From Antitrichia curtipendula (Eukaryota > Streptophyta > Bryopsida > Hypnales > Leucodontaceae): DNA of 64,000 nt. A program made the translations under genes and the position numbers. The notes below the pieces were generated by a model. That model searched no databases, was not told the DNA's origin, and worked only from the letters and a program-made list of their open reading frames with translations. Where the stretch lies: the NCBI GenBank assembly GCA_951230915.1, contig OX579638.1:5102696-5166695 (forward strand). Reading direction: 5' to 3'. Below, one piece after another: positions 12,456 through 23,732 of the stretch; position 1 is the stretch's first letter, and each line of letters opens with the position of its first letter.

Positions 12456-12833
12456 TCAAACTTGATGCCGATTCAAAACACGAGATGACATGAAGTACTC
12501 CAAATTCTTGTGATTTGTGTATACAATCACCAAATGCACGGCTCCTTCAAGGAAGTGACACCACTCTTGAAAAGAATCCACAATAGCAAGAAGTTTCTTA
12601 TCGTGGATCTTATAATTGATCTCGGCAACAGAAAACTTTTGAGAGTAGAACACAATTGGATGGAGCTTCTTGTAGTTATCCATTTGTGAAAGTACAACTC
12701 TCAAAGCAAAATCCGAGGCATCAATTTCCAAATAGAATGCCTTCGTAAAATTGGGATGTACCATGATTAGAGCGGTAGTAAATGTCGTCTTCAAATTTTG
12801 GAAAGCTTTATCCGCTAGAGCTCCCTAGTCGAG
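12456..12833 (-). pseudogene. chromovirus RNase H domain remnant
   Basis: The frame contains FYLEIDASDFALRVVLSQ, PIVFYSQKFSVAEINYKIHD and KKLLAIVDSFQEWCHFLEGA. This is the conserved RNase H-like module that follows reverse transcriptase in Ty3/gypsy polyproteins (canonical DASD and YSRKL-type motifs). It ends with NLEYFMSSRVLNRHQV, the usual linker towards integrase. A frame break separates it from the reverse transcriptase. Confidence 0.75.
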
Positions 12834-12847
12834 CTTGTCTTTGCATG

Positions 12848-13560
12848 TCAACCGAGTGAGCAGAGCAGCAATTTGGGAATAATTCTTGATGAAGATCCGA
12901 TAGAAGTTAGCGAAACCATGAAAACATTGTATGCCCCTCTAACCGTCTTCAGAACCTTCCAGGACACAATAGCTTCTACCTTCTTGGGATCCATCTTCAA
13001 GCCCTCCATAGTCGTGATGAATCCCAAAAATTCCATCTCAGCTTGGTGAAATAAGCACTTCTCCGGCTTAGCATAGAGTCCTCGTTTGCGTAATTTTTCA
13101 AGGACCAAACAAACGTGCTTCTCATGATCTTTTTTATTCTTGGAAAACATCAGAATGTCATCTAAGTAGATGACAATAAAGTTGTCAAGGTGCTTCCGGA
13201 AGATGTCATTCATCAAAGACTGCTGGAGCATTTGTAAGGCCAAAAGGTATGACATTGTACTCAAAATGGCCATATTTTATACAAAAAGTCGTCTTCCATT
13301 TGTCTCCTTTGATTTGAACGAGGTTGTAAGCTCTGCATAGGTCAATCTTGGTAAAAACCTTTGCACTTCCGAGTTGTTCTAAAAGTCTAGAGATCAAAGG
13401 CAATGGATATCGATTCTTTTTTGTCACCTTATTGAAACCTTGATAATCCACACACATTCATAATGAGCCATCTTTCTTCTTCACAAATAAGATGGGTTCT
13501 CCAGTTGGTAATTTGGAGTGGTAAATAAAGTTCTTGGCCAAATTCTCGTCAATGTACTTC
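12848..13560 (-). pseudogene. chromovirus reverse transcriptase, frameshifted
   Basis: The N-terminal part (13206-13457) shows [34 protein letters not shown] and [12 protein letters not shown], the fingers and palm motifs of Ty3/gypsy reverse transcriptase. After a frameshift near 13210-13270 the C-terminal part shows FIVIYLDDILMFSKNKKDHE, with the catalytic YLDD intact, and AKPEKCLFHQAEMEFLG. The catalytic aspartates are preserved but the frame is broken, so it is a pseudogene. Confidence 0.85.
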
Positions 13561-13651
13561 CGTAATTCTGTCAACTCTGTTTGCGATAGGATGTAGATCA
13601 AGCCAAAAAGAGGTTGCACTCCTTCTTCCAAGTCTATTGCACAATTGTAGG

Positions 13652-14215
13652 TTAGTGTTCCGATAGTATGTCGGCATTATTCTTCAAAAACACATCTTCA
13701 AAATCCTTATTCTGCTCTGGTATACTGGCTTTTGAGGTCTTCTCTTTGCTAGTTGGAGTTGCATAGATGACAAATGGTGTGCCTTCCTTGGACGATCTTA
13801 TAAACATCCTTACTCTAATGAATAGGGGTTTATTCATTCGCGGTTTGCTAACAGGTTTTCTAAGATGTTTACTATCTGGATGTTCTATGGGAAAACTCAT
13901 CTTACGTAACTTCCAGTCTACAGATGGATTGTATTCTTTTAACCAGGAAAGACCAAGAATAACAGGATTCAACGGGGTTTTGATGACATTGAAGATAATT
14001 TGGCTACTATGGCCTTCAAATGTCACCTCTAAAGGCATCATCTCATATGTGACACTACCAGAAGAAAAAGGTCGTCCATCTATCATTTCCACATGGACGT
14101 GCTGAGATTTATGAACTACAGAAAATTTGTGACTCTTGACAAATTCTTCATCTAGAAAACAAGCAGATGCTCCCAAATCTAATAGAGCAGTGGTTTTGAG
14201 TTTTTAAGGACCAAA
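13652..14215 (-). pseudogene. chromovirus aspartic protease region
   Basis: Minus-strand frame starting near the active-site-like LLDLGASACFLDEEFVKSHK (family motif D-S/T-G-A; here the Ser/Thr position is Leu). It continues into VILGLSWLKEYNPSVDWK, the standard signature between protease and reverse transcriptase in gypsy elements. The altered active-site triad suggests loss of activity. Confidence 0.7.
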
Positions 14216-14380
14216 AGATAAGGGAATTATAAAACAAGGGATAGGTTGAGTAGAAAGAGAGGAACCTGAATGTTTTTGTGAAATTGAATTGTCCAGTTAC
14301 ACGGTTCCTATTGTAGTTGGGCATCTTTGTTTTCTTGGACTATGGCAGCTCTAGTCTTGACAATACATTAACTTGGCTTC

Positions 14381-15240
14381 TTCAGGTAGTTGGAGACTCT
14401 GTGGCCTCCTTCATCGCAATACATGCATAGTCCTTCCTCTATGTGACGCTTCTTCTCTTCCGGAATAAGATGTTTGACGCATATTGAGTCAATTTGCATG
14501 TCTGTAACTTCCAAATGTGAACTCGGATTGCTTGTTGATATAGATGAGGTATGTTGGATCGTCTGCTCTCTTGATGGAGTCCATGAGCCCTGGTTGTGGC
14601 GACGTTGGAAAAGTTAGTTGTCGCACTTGACTACTTGACTAATTGCCTCGTTAACCGTTTGCAAGTCAAAGAGTGACAAAAACAAATCCTTCACAATATC
14701 CCTCAATCTCCAATAGAACTGGCTCATAAGGGCTGTTCATCCCACTCAGTTGATATTGCATGCAAGTTGTCTAAAGTCTGAAGCATAAGCCAGTGCAGAA
14801 CGTGTCCCTTGTCGTAGGGACCAAATCTTTGTTGTTGCCCAGTAAGCCTTGTCATGTTCATCGAACGCTTCCACAAAGGCCTCCGGAAAGGTGTCAAAGT
14901 TGCTCAAGATAGGTGAAGCCTTCTCGAACAAAGGAGCAAACCATCATAAAGCTTGTCCCATATTCCCATAAGCAACGTCCCGACCAATCCAACTCGTGAT
15001 TCTTTTGTTGGATAGCGCTCCAATTGTAAGGCAATTATCAATCAGATTTGATTGACAAACCTTCAAAACTTGGAGCTCGTGCCATCAAATTTCTCAAGAA
15101 GACTAACACAAGGTTCCTTCTATTGTAATGGTGGTTTTTGTCGAACCACAAATGGAGCTTCTCCCTCCAAGTTGGCAAGGGGTTGTGTTTGTTGAAGGCC
15201 ACCAATGACTCCTTCAATTGCCGCAATCCGGACTAATAAT
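14381..15240 (-). pseudogene. chromovirus Gag remnant with damaged zinc knuckle
   Basis: Two fragments (15038-15226 and 14746-14931) carry Gag-like text: PTWREKLHLWFDKNHHYNRR, then FDTFPEAFVEAFDEHDKAYW and RQGTRSALAYASDFRQLACN, the retrotransposon Gag capsid pattern. About 330 bp further on (14390-14440) a CCHC knuckle reads CMYCDEGGHRVSNYLKK, with Tyr in place of the last Cys. Recognisable element sequence stops near 15240. No primer-binding site or 5' LTR follows, so the element is 5'-truncated. Confidence 0.65.
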
Positions 15241-15899
15241 GTGATGATAGTGTGGTAACCCAGAAATGAGAACAGGACTAGTTACCTAGGGATTAGAGGA
15301 AATAGTTATTATTATTACAAATTTTTTTGCTTTGGAGAGGGATAAAGCAAGAAGATTACCAAAATAATGAAGTCTTCATTATAGGGATAATAATAAATAG
15401 ATAATTGAGCTAAGGAGGAGTTTCCTAGAAACCGGAATCGGATGCGGATTGGGTAGACCAATCGGAAGCCTACGGAAGTACCAGGACCGAGTACAGGAAA
15501 CTTAGCGGAAGATACCGAAGGACCTATCGTTGGCCAACGGTGCCATCTTAGAGTCCAACGGATCTACCGAAAAATTTGGCCGACCGTTGAACGGTCGGAA
15601 ATTTCCAAGATTTCTGCGTGGAACGGCTACTTTCAACGGATGGGAAGAGAACGAGGAAGAAGACCCCGAGTTTGGAACGCCTCATTCACAGTTTCTATTT
15701 TTTCTGGTCTAAGTGTGTTTTTGGAGCGCGAATAGCAAGTTGTCTGCAGATGAAGAAGTTAGGAGGAACCCGCTTCCTGTTTCTGAATGCGCAAGAGAGG
15801 GAAAGGCTGAGAGAGGATTTATGACGTCTTAGATTTCCTTTATCTGAGGGTCAGGGTGAGGATTTTGCTTGAGGAGCTTTGCGGCTACTTAGAGGAGCG
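15241..15899 (+). other. leader region of a second retroelement-like unit
   Basis: Sequence composition changes sharply after the chromovirus ends. It opens near TGTGGTAACCCAGAAATGAG and becomes GC-richer, with many CGGAA/TCCGG-type words (15430-15640) that also occur throughout 16.5-19.1 kb. It leads directly into the gag-like frame. It may be an LTR plus untranslated leader, but I could not find a second copy of it within the window, so this is inference. Confidence 0.35.
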
Positions 15900-17803
15900 A
15901 TGGTGAAGGTGGAAGGTAGTGGGTCTGCTCCGATCAAGACTAAGACCCTTAGTCCGGTCATTCCTAGAGATGAAGAGGCTCGGAGGCATCTAGAAGAGGA
16001 TCTGGGGCAACTGGAGTGTGTTGGTTTCTTGATTTGACCTTGGAGTCTGAAGGACGAGGATATGATCAAGGAGTTAATTGAGGTTGAGCAGTTGAACGAG
16101 TGGATCTACACGGCCCAAGCACGGCCCAAGCACTTCCGAGCAAGTGGACCCTCAAGATGTGGAAGAAAGTTTACAACTTTCCGCGCAAGGGAGAGGGGAT
16201 GGCTTCCCGAGTGGACAAGTTCGCGGAGGGTAAGTTTTCAAACCCTCTTCACTCCAAAGATGGCTACGCAGTAGTGGATTGCAAGAGGAAGAGGGTTAGG
16301 AGGATGTTAGAATTCTTGGTTCCTATTTTGTATCTGGAGCAGCCAACCCGCATTACAGTAACATGGGCCAATACCATTTTTGGGGCTCTGAGTGGAGAGC
16401 GGAAAGTATTTTGGGGAACGATATTGAGAAACTTGGTGTCAAAGATGGTATCCTCTTTGAAAGGTAACAAGGCGACCCCTATAGGGCCCTTTATCTTTCA
16501 CCTCTATGAGTACTTAGGAACTCTGAAGGCTCATGAAAGGACGGCCTATAAGTCAGCAACTGTCCTCCTCAAGTTTAATATTACTCCACCAGAAAGTGAG
16601 GATAGGAAGAAGGTCCAGAATGAGGAATCTGAGAGGACCTCATCCAAGAAAAAGAGAGCCTCTTCAAAGAGGCTGAGGGAAGAAAAGAGAATCTCGGCCC
16701 TCGCCAAAAAGAAAGGACCCAGAGTGGAGAGGATAGGCTCCCCGGAACCGGAAGTAGAACGGAATGACCGGTTGGGAAGGATTATTAAGGATCTGGAGAG
16801 GGTTCGAGAGGAGTTCGAGATGGAACGAGGAACCGTCATGAATGTTTGTGGGCTGTTAGGGGGAATTGAGGTATCCAAGCTTGCAGAAAAAGTAGATAGC
16901 TTGATCCGGTTTGAGGAGTCCCAGAAATGGGAATCCCGGGTCAAGGATCTAATAGAGCAGAACCAGAATCTCCAGCGGCAATTGGAGAAGAGTGCAGAAG
17001 GAAGTAAAGAAAGGCAAAGGCTTTCCTCAAAAGTTGAAACTACACTCTGGAAAGTCCGGACCTCTGTGGATAATTCCGGGGATGTAGTAAACAAAGCCAA
17101 GCTGTTTGATGAGGAAATCTCAAAAGTCAAAGCGGATGCAGCAGCCAAGACTGTATTGGTTTTAGGGGAATACTCGGAAGCAATGGAAAAGACAATGTAC
17201 GAAATCCGAGACGCTCTCCAGAAGGCGGATCCGGATTCCAAGAAGCGGAAGGAAGGAGCAACACCATCATGGGTGGAGTCACTCATGTCGCCTCTTCTGC
17301 CTAGGAAGCCAAAGGGTAAGACAAAGGAGGAATCGCCTTTTCCTAAGAAGGAGCCCAAGACCAAACCAATCGTTGAGGTAGGATCCGGATCCAGATCCAA
17401 GGAACGACTCCGGAAGTTGGAATCCGAGTCGACGCCTCAAAGTAAGGGCGCCAAGCCCTCTCCATCAGCACCTAGTACGACCAAGAAGAAGGTTATGGCA
17501 AAGAGAGCCAGGGAAACATCCCCTGTGAGTTTCCAATCAGAAGAGGATGAATCCTCTAGCAACTCAGGGAAGTAGAAGGGTGATTTCGCATCCGGGTCCG
17601 AGTTGGAATCACATCCAGACTTGGAATCAGAGGAGGAATCCAATCCAATTGCAATTTCTCCCACGAGATTCAAAGAAAAGTCTCCGGCATCGTCCAAGGG
17701 GAAAACACTAGCGAAGGAGAAGCCAACAACTAGTAGGAAGCAACCGCCCCGGAAAGGTGATGTCAAAGAAGGAGAACCTTCTCCAAAACGTACTAGGAAG
17801 TAG
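15900..17803 (+). pseudogene. broken gag-like / unclassified transposon protein gene (~635 codons)
   Basis: The frame begins at ATG 15900 (MVKVEGSGSAPIKTK). It meets a TGA at 16035-16037, continues to about 16110, shifts frame at a tandem 11-bp duplication (16110-16120 and 16121-16131), and then runs open for about 490 codons to a TAG at 17573-17575. Beyond that stop the same frame stays open to 17803. The N-terminal half is globular, with MWKKVYNFPRKGEGM, LFVPILYLEQ-like and ANTIFGALSGERKVFW stretches. The C-terminal half is a charged coiled coil (LERVREEFEMERG; LIEQNQNLQRQLEKS) followed by a Lys/Ser/Pro-rich tail ending PSPKRTRK. I do not recognise the family. Its size, coiled coil and basic tail would suit a Gag-like protein of a large non-autonomous retroelement; a plant-mobile-domain-type transposon protein is an alternative. 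The breaks make it a pseudogene. Confidence 0.55.
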
Positions 17804-19288
17804 TTAAGAAGTTTCTTGAGTTAGCCCTAGCTTGGTTAGTTGAAAACTCAAGTTTTTGATAGGAAGGAAGCAGTTAGCTAGTAGCTTTTAAGTTGGATGC
17901 ACCTGGGTTTTCACTTTCCGGGTTTTTAGGATCTGAGATCCACTTTTTGCGGATCAAGTGGGAGTTGTTAGGAAAGTCAAACTTAGAAGGATAAGGAATG
18001 ACGCGTGTCATTATTTGGTCCTTTATTTTGGATTGCTAGGGACCTTTAGGGTTTCCCTTGGTTTGGTATTTAGGGGTTGGAAATTAGTTCCAACTCCGGG
18101 CGTTTTCATATTTTTGTTTTCCTATTCAATTTTTGCAAAGAAAGCTTGGATTTCACCTTCATGAGTATTGGTCTGAAAAGTCTTGGTCTTGTGTTGAGGT
18201 GTTAGGTAGTGTTTCGACCATTGCTAGTTCAAGTAGTTTGGTGGCGAAACTTAAAGAAGAGGAGAATTAGTCCCTGGATTCCTTCCGGATCCGTGTCCAG
18301 GAGTATTGAAGATTGGTTCTATAAACTCTTGTGTATTCGGAGGGAATTCCATCTGTTGATGTTTCTTGGGGAGTCTTCTGAACGAGATAGCCATTCTTAG
18401 GTAAGGTGAGTCCTTGAGAGGAAGGGCAAATGCTAGCTAATGTCTGAGAGGTCTTGCTGCAATCGGAAGAGAGGAACTGGAAGGTAGGAGGAATCTCCTA
18501 GTTAGTAAGGTGCCACATCCCACTGTTCGGATTGCATCCAGATAAGTCTGTCATTGTAGTAATGTGGGGATTGTAGGGGTTTCTTGAGTGATCTGTTGGC
18601 GCGGATTAGTTTCCGGGTTAGTTGTGAGGAAGAACTTGCGTCCCATCCTTTTCTATCCTTTTGTTATTTTTCTTTTTAGTGAAATCTTCAGTCACTCTAA
18701 TCATCTAGAGGATAGGATTTACGCTTCCTTCCTTAAAATAAGAGCAGACCCCTCCGTATACACTATACAAGACTAAACTTCTACTTTCGGTTACTAATAA
18801 TTCAGGGTACAGATCCGGATTCGGAAGAGGAACAGGGTTTGGATACTCCTTCCGGTTCCACATCCGCATCCCTGAGTGATAAGTTGTTGCTCTAGACAAG
18901 GAGAGGCACATGATGATGACACTCCTCCATGTCTGGTGAAGTAATGTGAAATTGTATGGGTCTGAAGAAAGAGTATTTTAGAAGTACGGGGGTTCAAGAG
19001 GGAGTTTTCGGTTTTCAATTCCGGATCCTCTTTGCCTTGGTTTGGGGTTCCGGATCCCATTTCGGTAATTTTGAAGAATCTGCAGCTAAAGTCCTTTGGG
19101 AACGATACACGGGTCATCCTGGGTGTTTTGTCATTTAAAACACCTAAAGGTAGGATTTGCACTTCCTTGTGCTATGACAGATAGCATTGAAGATGGCCTC
19201 TAACTTAAACTTGGTAGATTCAGGTATGGTAAGGCCCTGAGTTCCAGCCATACTAGAAGAATAAAATCTTGACTTGGAGAAGAGTAAA
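17804..19288 (+). other. 3' region of the retroelement-like unit, no gene
   Basis: Non-coding, with the same TCCGG/GGATCCG-rich vocabulary as the upstream gene, so it probably belongs to the same element. The phrase TAGGATTTRCRCTTCCTT occurs at about 18714 and again at 19151. No polymerase, integrase or LTR is recognisable. The right boundary is uncertain and may coincide with the start of the inverted-repeat complex at 19289. Confidence 0.35.
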
Positions 19289-20905
19289 CAACACGCCTAA
19301 ACTAGAGTTGTCTTATCGGACATATCCGGGGATATCGGTGATGTATTGGACATGTGACGTCACATGTCATATAGGACAAGTGTCTAATAAAAAGAAATAA
19401 GGCATCACATAGAAATTTAGCGTTTCAATTTTTTTAACCTAAGCTACCCGAATTTGTCTTACGTGGCTGGTTGTCAAGAATGTTGTGGAAAGAGAGAATT
19501 GCGTCATCTAGGGTGACTTTGGGTCAGGGTGCATACAAATTTGAGTAAAGCGATTGCGGGTACAAAGATCAAGGTGACTTCGGGTTTAGGGGGCAATCGT
19601 GGGTCCAAAATTTGTGAGCGACCATAGAAAAAAAAAAAAAACGACCGCGAGTACCAAGGTTGACAAGATGTCCTAGCGTCCTAACGTCCCACTTGACGTC
19701 TAGCAGATGTAGGCGCTGACCCTGGGATGTCATTTGACATACCGGATTTTTCTGTTCTCTTGTTTAGTGGATGGGCGGACGGGGGTCAAGTAGATGGGGT
19801 CGTCGGGTCGAGTGGATGAAGGGTCGGACGGACAGAGGGTTGAAGGCCAAAATGAATTTTTTTTCAAGAAACATAGTAGTTTGAACAAAAGAAATATGAA
19901 ATATAATAATAATAGTATTAAAAACACATTGTTCAACTTGCATGTACTTTAATGACAACAATGTCAATCATACACCCAAAAATCTATAATAATTAATCTA
20001 TATGACTTGCCATAAAAGAATAGTCCTCTAATTAAACCTTACATTCTTTAATTAACCTCTAAAAGGTCAAATTCGTTTTTGTATGAAATATCACTTTAAA
20101 CAATGTTATTTATTGCAAAAAAAAATAAACTTTACAAATACTTATTTTTTGCAAATATAATGTTTAGATCTTCCACTAGAGTACTAGAACTGTAGAAGAA
20201 ATTATTGAAAAAAATTATTGAAACTTACACTAAATAGATTGCAAGATATTTGCATTTAGAGTGAAGAAAACAAATTTTGGTGCTTGTTACTCCACGTCTC
20301 CACTAGAAAAGAAATAATTTAGAAAACAAATTCTTTATTTTAAATGTAAGAAAAAAACAAAAAACTTCATATAAAAATAAATCATTTACTTTATTCTCCA
20401 CTATATTTTTAGGACTATAAATTATAATTCTAATGCAAAATAAATAAATATAATTAAATTTCTCTTACTTTGAATTAATTTTTAAAAATAAATAAAAAAT
20501 TTACTTTGAATTTGTTCAAAAGGGGGATTAATGACATTAGTAACAAATCACAACATCTCCCACAACTTTTGAATGAAGGGACCAAATCCTCTAAGACTGC
20601 GCATGTGTTCAAGCGTATGACGTCCACTTTTATGCCAATTTTTGGAAGCTTTGGTCACTTTTAGAATTTTCTACAATTTTTTGATTATTTTCATTTTCAA
20701 CTCCAACATTAATAAGAATGGAGGCAGACATGTCCAATTTCTTGTGCAAAGATGCTTGCCTAGGTCTTTGTGCAAGTACTAGAGGCCTCTGAGACAATTG
20801 CTCCAACCTATGAACACGTGTTGTAGAAGATGTTTTCTTTTGTTACTAATGCCACTAACCCCCAACAGGGGTTTAGTGACATTAATAACAAATCACAAGA
20901 CTAAC
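19289..20905. repeat. left arm of ~6-kb inverted-repeat complex
   Basis: Several blocks recur in reverse order and orientation in 23733-25515. Matching pairs include AACACGCCTAAACTAGAGTTG against a TCCTAGCCTAAACCACTAG-like block at 25496, the GTCGC-rich blocks around 19600, the CGGACGG-rich block around 19780-19850, the AT-rich block 20290-20515, and the 252-bp core 20567-20818. Short AATAAC/AATCACAAC motifs border the core. Similarity varies by block, so this is an old or composite repeat. No coding frame is supported. Confidence 0.6.
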
Positions 20906-23732
20906 AAATAGACCCCTCAGATTACAACCTTCCCTTCCCTTAGAAAAGAGCCGATAGAGGATGAACCACCAAACTCTCCGCTCTCTCTTGCATTGCACAA
21001 GGGGGAAGGCAAAAGTGAGGATTGGACAGGGCGTTTGACCCTCTTATACAGTTATACCATGCGGATAGCCTCGCCCGATCGCCACAATGGATGGCCCCGA
21101 TGAAGCGGACAGACTATCGTCCATCTCCTTGCGACCGTCTGATCAGTTGGATGTCACCCATCCGACTCATCGAACAACCCCTATAAATTGGACGGCCCAT
21201 AACAAGTCATCCGATATCCCTTCCACTCCGTTGGGACCATCCGATACATTAGAGTACTAGACGAGTGTGACATCTGACTCATCGGATAGTCCCAACAAAG
21301 CGGAAAGGATATCGGATGGTCCCGTCCAATCACATAGACGGATGGGGCTTCCGACACATCAAGCGGCCCCGACGGAGTGGATGGGAATTCATGAGATTTA
21401 TCAAGGCGCCTGATTAGGTAGACGGGTGGATTATCTGGCTGATTGAACAACCTTAATCAAAGAATAATTAGGCAGACGAGAAAGAGGGAAGTGTCATTGA
21501 GATCTACTTTCAGACTTGAAGAACTTCATGCATTGAATATAACTAAGTAAGTTTGTTAATGCAATGGTCTTCAATCCTATACCCTAAACCCTAAACCCTA
21601 TACTCTAAAGCCACAAATGTAAGATAACCATGATTAACTTAAAATATCAAAACAAATCCAAATTCAGTTGATATTTTCTCAAGAAGTAAATGTAGCATCT
21701 TGAATTAGCGACTTAGCTTAAAAATTCTTGATTGAGTTTAGGTATTTATTGGATTCAAAGCACCCACAAGTTCGCAAATAAGACTTTTAAGTCAATTTTT
21801 ATATAAATATATTTTGTTAAAAAAATTCAAGCATAGACCTTTTATTTAACTTCGTCAACGCCATTGTTCCACAATTGTAGAATGAACCTCTTCCCTAAAG
21901 ACAAGTTTAATGTGCATCAACTTAAAAATGTTGACTTCTCTAGCCTTTCTAAAATGTGATGCTTGGTCATTTAACCTTTTTAGGAATATTCACATACGTC
22001 TTATACCTTGTGCATTTTAGCCAAAATTTGGGCATTTGAGTTTTGAATAAATGTAAAATATTTAAACTAAAAAAAACTAAACATTCATTTTTTTTAAATT
22101 GTAAAGTAGAAGGTGTTTCACTATTGTAGGAAAAATAATATGCTACTAATTTTTGGAAGAATTTAAGAATTGTTAATCCCAATGGTGAAAATATTCTAAT
22201 AGATAATTAGTATCCTTTGTTTTCAATTTTGAATAGAGAATTTGGAATTTTAGAAACATAAGACAACTCTACATGTATTTTCTAACTTCATTATCTGCAC
22301 TCCATAATATATAACTCCAAAGGGATTTTTACAGCATTATTTGGGATTGAATGGGGCAATTTATTATAAGCAGGTAATTAGGTATCAATCTATACTATTG
22401 TGCAAAAAATGATTTTTTAATATTGCATCAAAATATTATCATCAATCCATTTTCAAAATACACTTCTAACTTTTGTAATATTTATTGGAATGACATGAAC
22501 CCTAAACCCTAAACCCTATACTACAATCTTGCATGCAAATATATTAGAAGATTGTTACTTTGATGCAATAATATTATATAAGTATATGGCAATTGTTTCT
22601 AATTTCATGGCATCAAGTTAGCAAAATGATTTTTAAGAACTTTGTTTTTTCCACAAAAGGCACACTAATTTATATGGCTACATCAAATCCATCAACATCC
22701 ATTTACATTATAGTTGCATCACAAAGAATAAAGACAAAGAAGGGCAGGGAGCACGTAAACGTAAATTTTGTTTTCATCCATTGCATCTAAAAAATATTTT
22801 CTCAAATATTCGTTTACTACATAGGTGGATTACAATGAATAAAAACACAAGAGAGTATGTTTGTACGTGTGCATGAAGTATATATTCTTACATTCATTGG
22901 AATTTAAGGATATTTTTTCTTCATAATATTCAATAAAAATATGAGTAACAAGTTTAATTAGTTAAATAATAAGTCAATAACTAGTTCATGAAAATTAATT
23001 ATTCATAAATCCTATTCAGATTGCTAAACTTAAACTAGAACCTAAAAATTCTCAAAATATAAGCTACAAAAAATACCACCTTCCGCTAGATTTAATAACA
23101 TTGACATCTTTTAATTCAACCAATTCAAATGCCTTTAATTTGCAATGGACATTTAATGTCGAAGTTTGGCCAACTTCAACAAATTTCTTTATAAAAACAA
23201 TTATTTCAAAATTGAGATGTCTTACAATACATAGTAATATATGTTTCAAATACAAATAAAATTTTGAATAATTAGATCTATGATCTATTATATCAAAATT
23301 TGGATGATTTTAGGAAAAAAATCTCCAGACTATAGGTAGCATTCCATTTTGATCTTTCAAGAATCAAGATGGTATCTTTAAAACACCATCAAGATGTTTA
23401 ATTTCAAGATTGGACTTCAAAATATCATGTGCAAATTGAATAATGGACTTTGAAAAGGCCTGTGGGGATTGCAATGTCCTTTAAGGATAAATTTGGATGG
23501 TTGTTGTCATCAAGGGGCACTCTTTGAAGGTGAACCAACCGGCGGTTTTCAAAATCCTATACTTCACCAAACTATTGCAAATGAAAAAAAAATATGAACT
23601 CTAGAATTGGCGGACACCTGATCACACGGTTGGTCGGATAGTCGGACGGGAGGGTCCGACAGGTGGACGGCAGGTCCGAAGTAGACAATCCAGTCATTTG
23701 ATCAATCAAATGCCCTGTGTTGTGGGAAATGT
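20906..23732. other. loop of the inverted-repeat complex; no gene
   Basis: Contains a degenerate CCGAT/GGACGG-rich block (about 21050-21440) and two interstitial plant telomere-type motifs, each CCCTAAACCCTAAACCCTATACT-like, at 21582-21604 and 22500-22522. The rest is AT-rich. There is no transposase or other protein I can support. The loop could be the interior of a large non-autonomous DNA transposon. Confidence 0.45.

Noticed and set aside
16546..17400. 284-codon minus-strand frame across the gag-like gene
   Set aside because: Ser/Leu-rich complement of a Lys/Glu-rich coiled coil; no family features.
21582..22522. Telomere or chromosome end
   Set aside because: Only two to three CCCTAAA units at each site, embedded in ordinary sequence on both sides.
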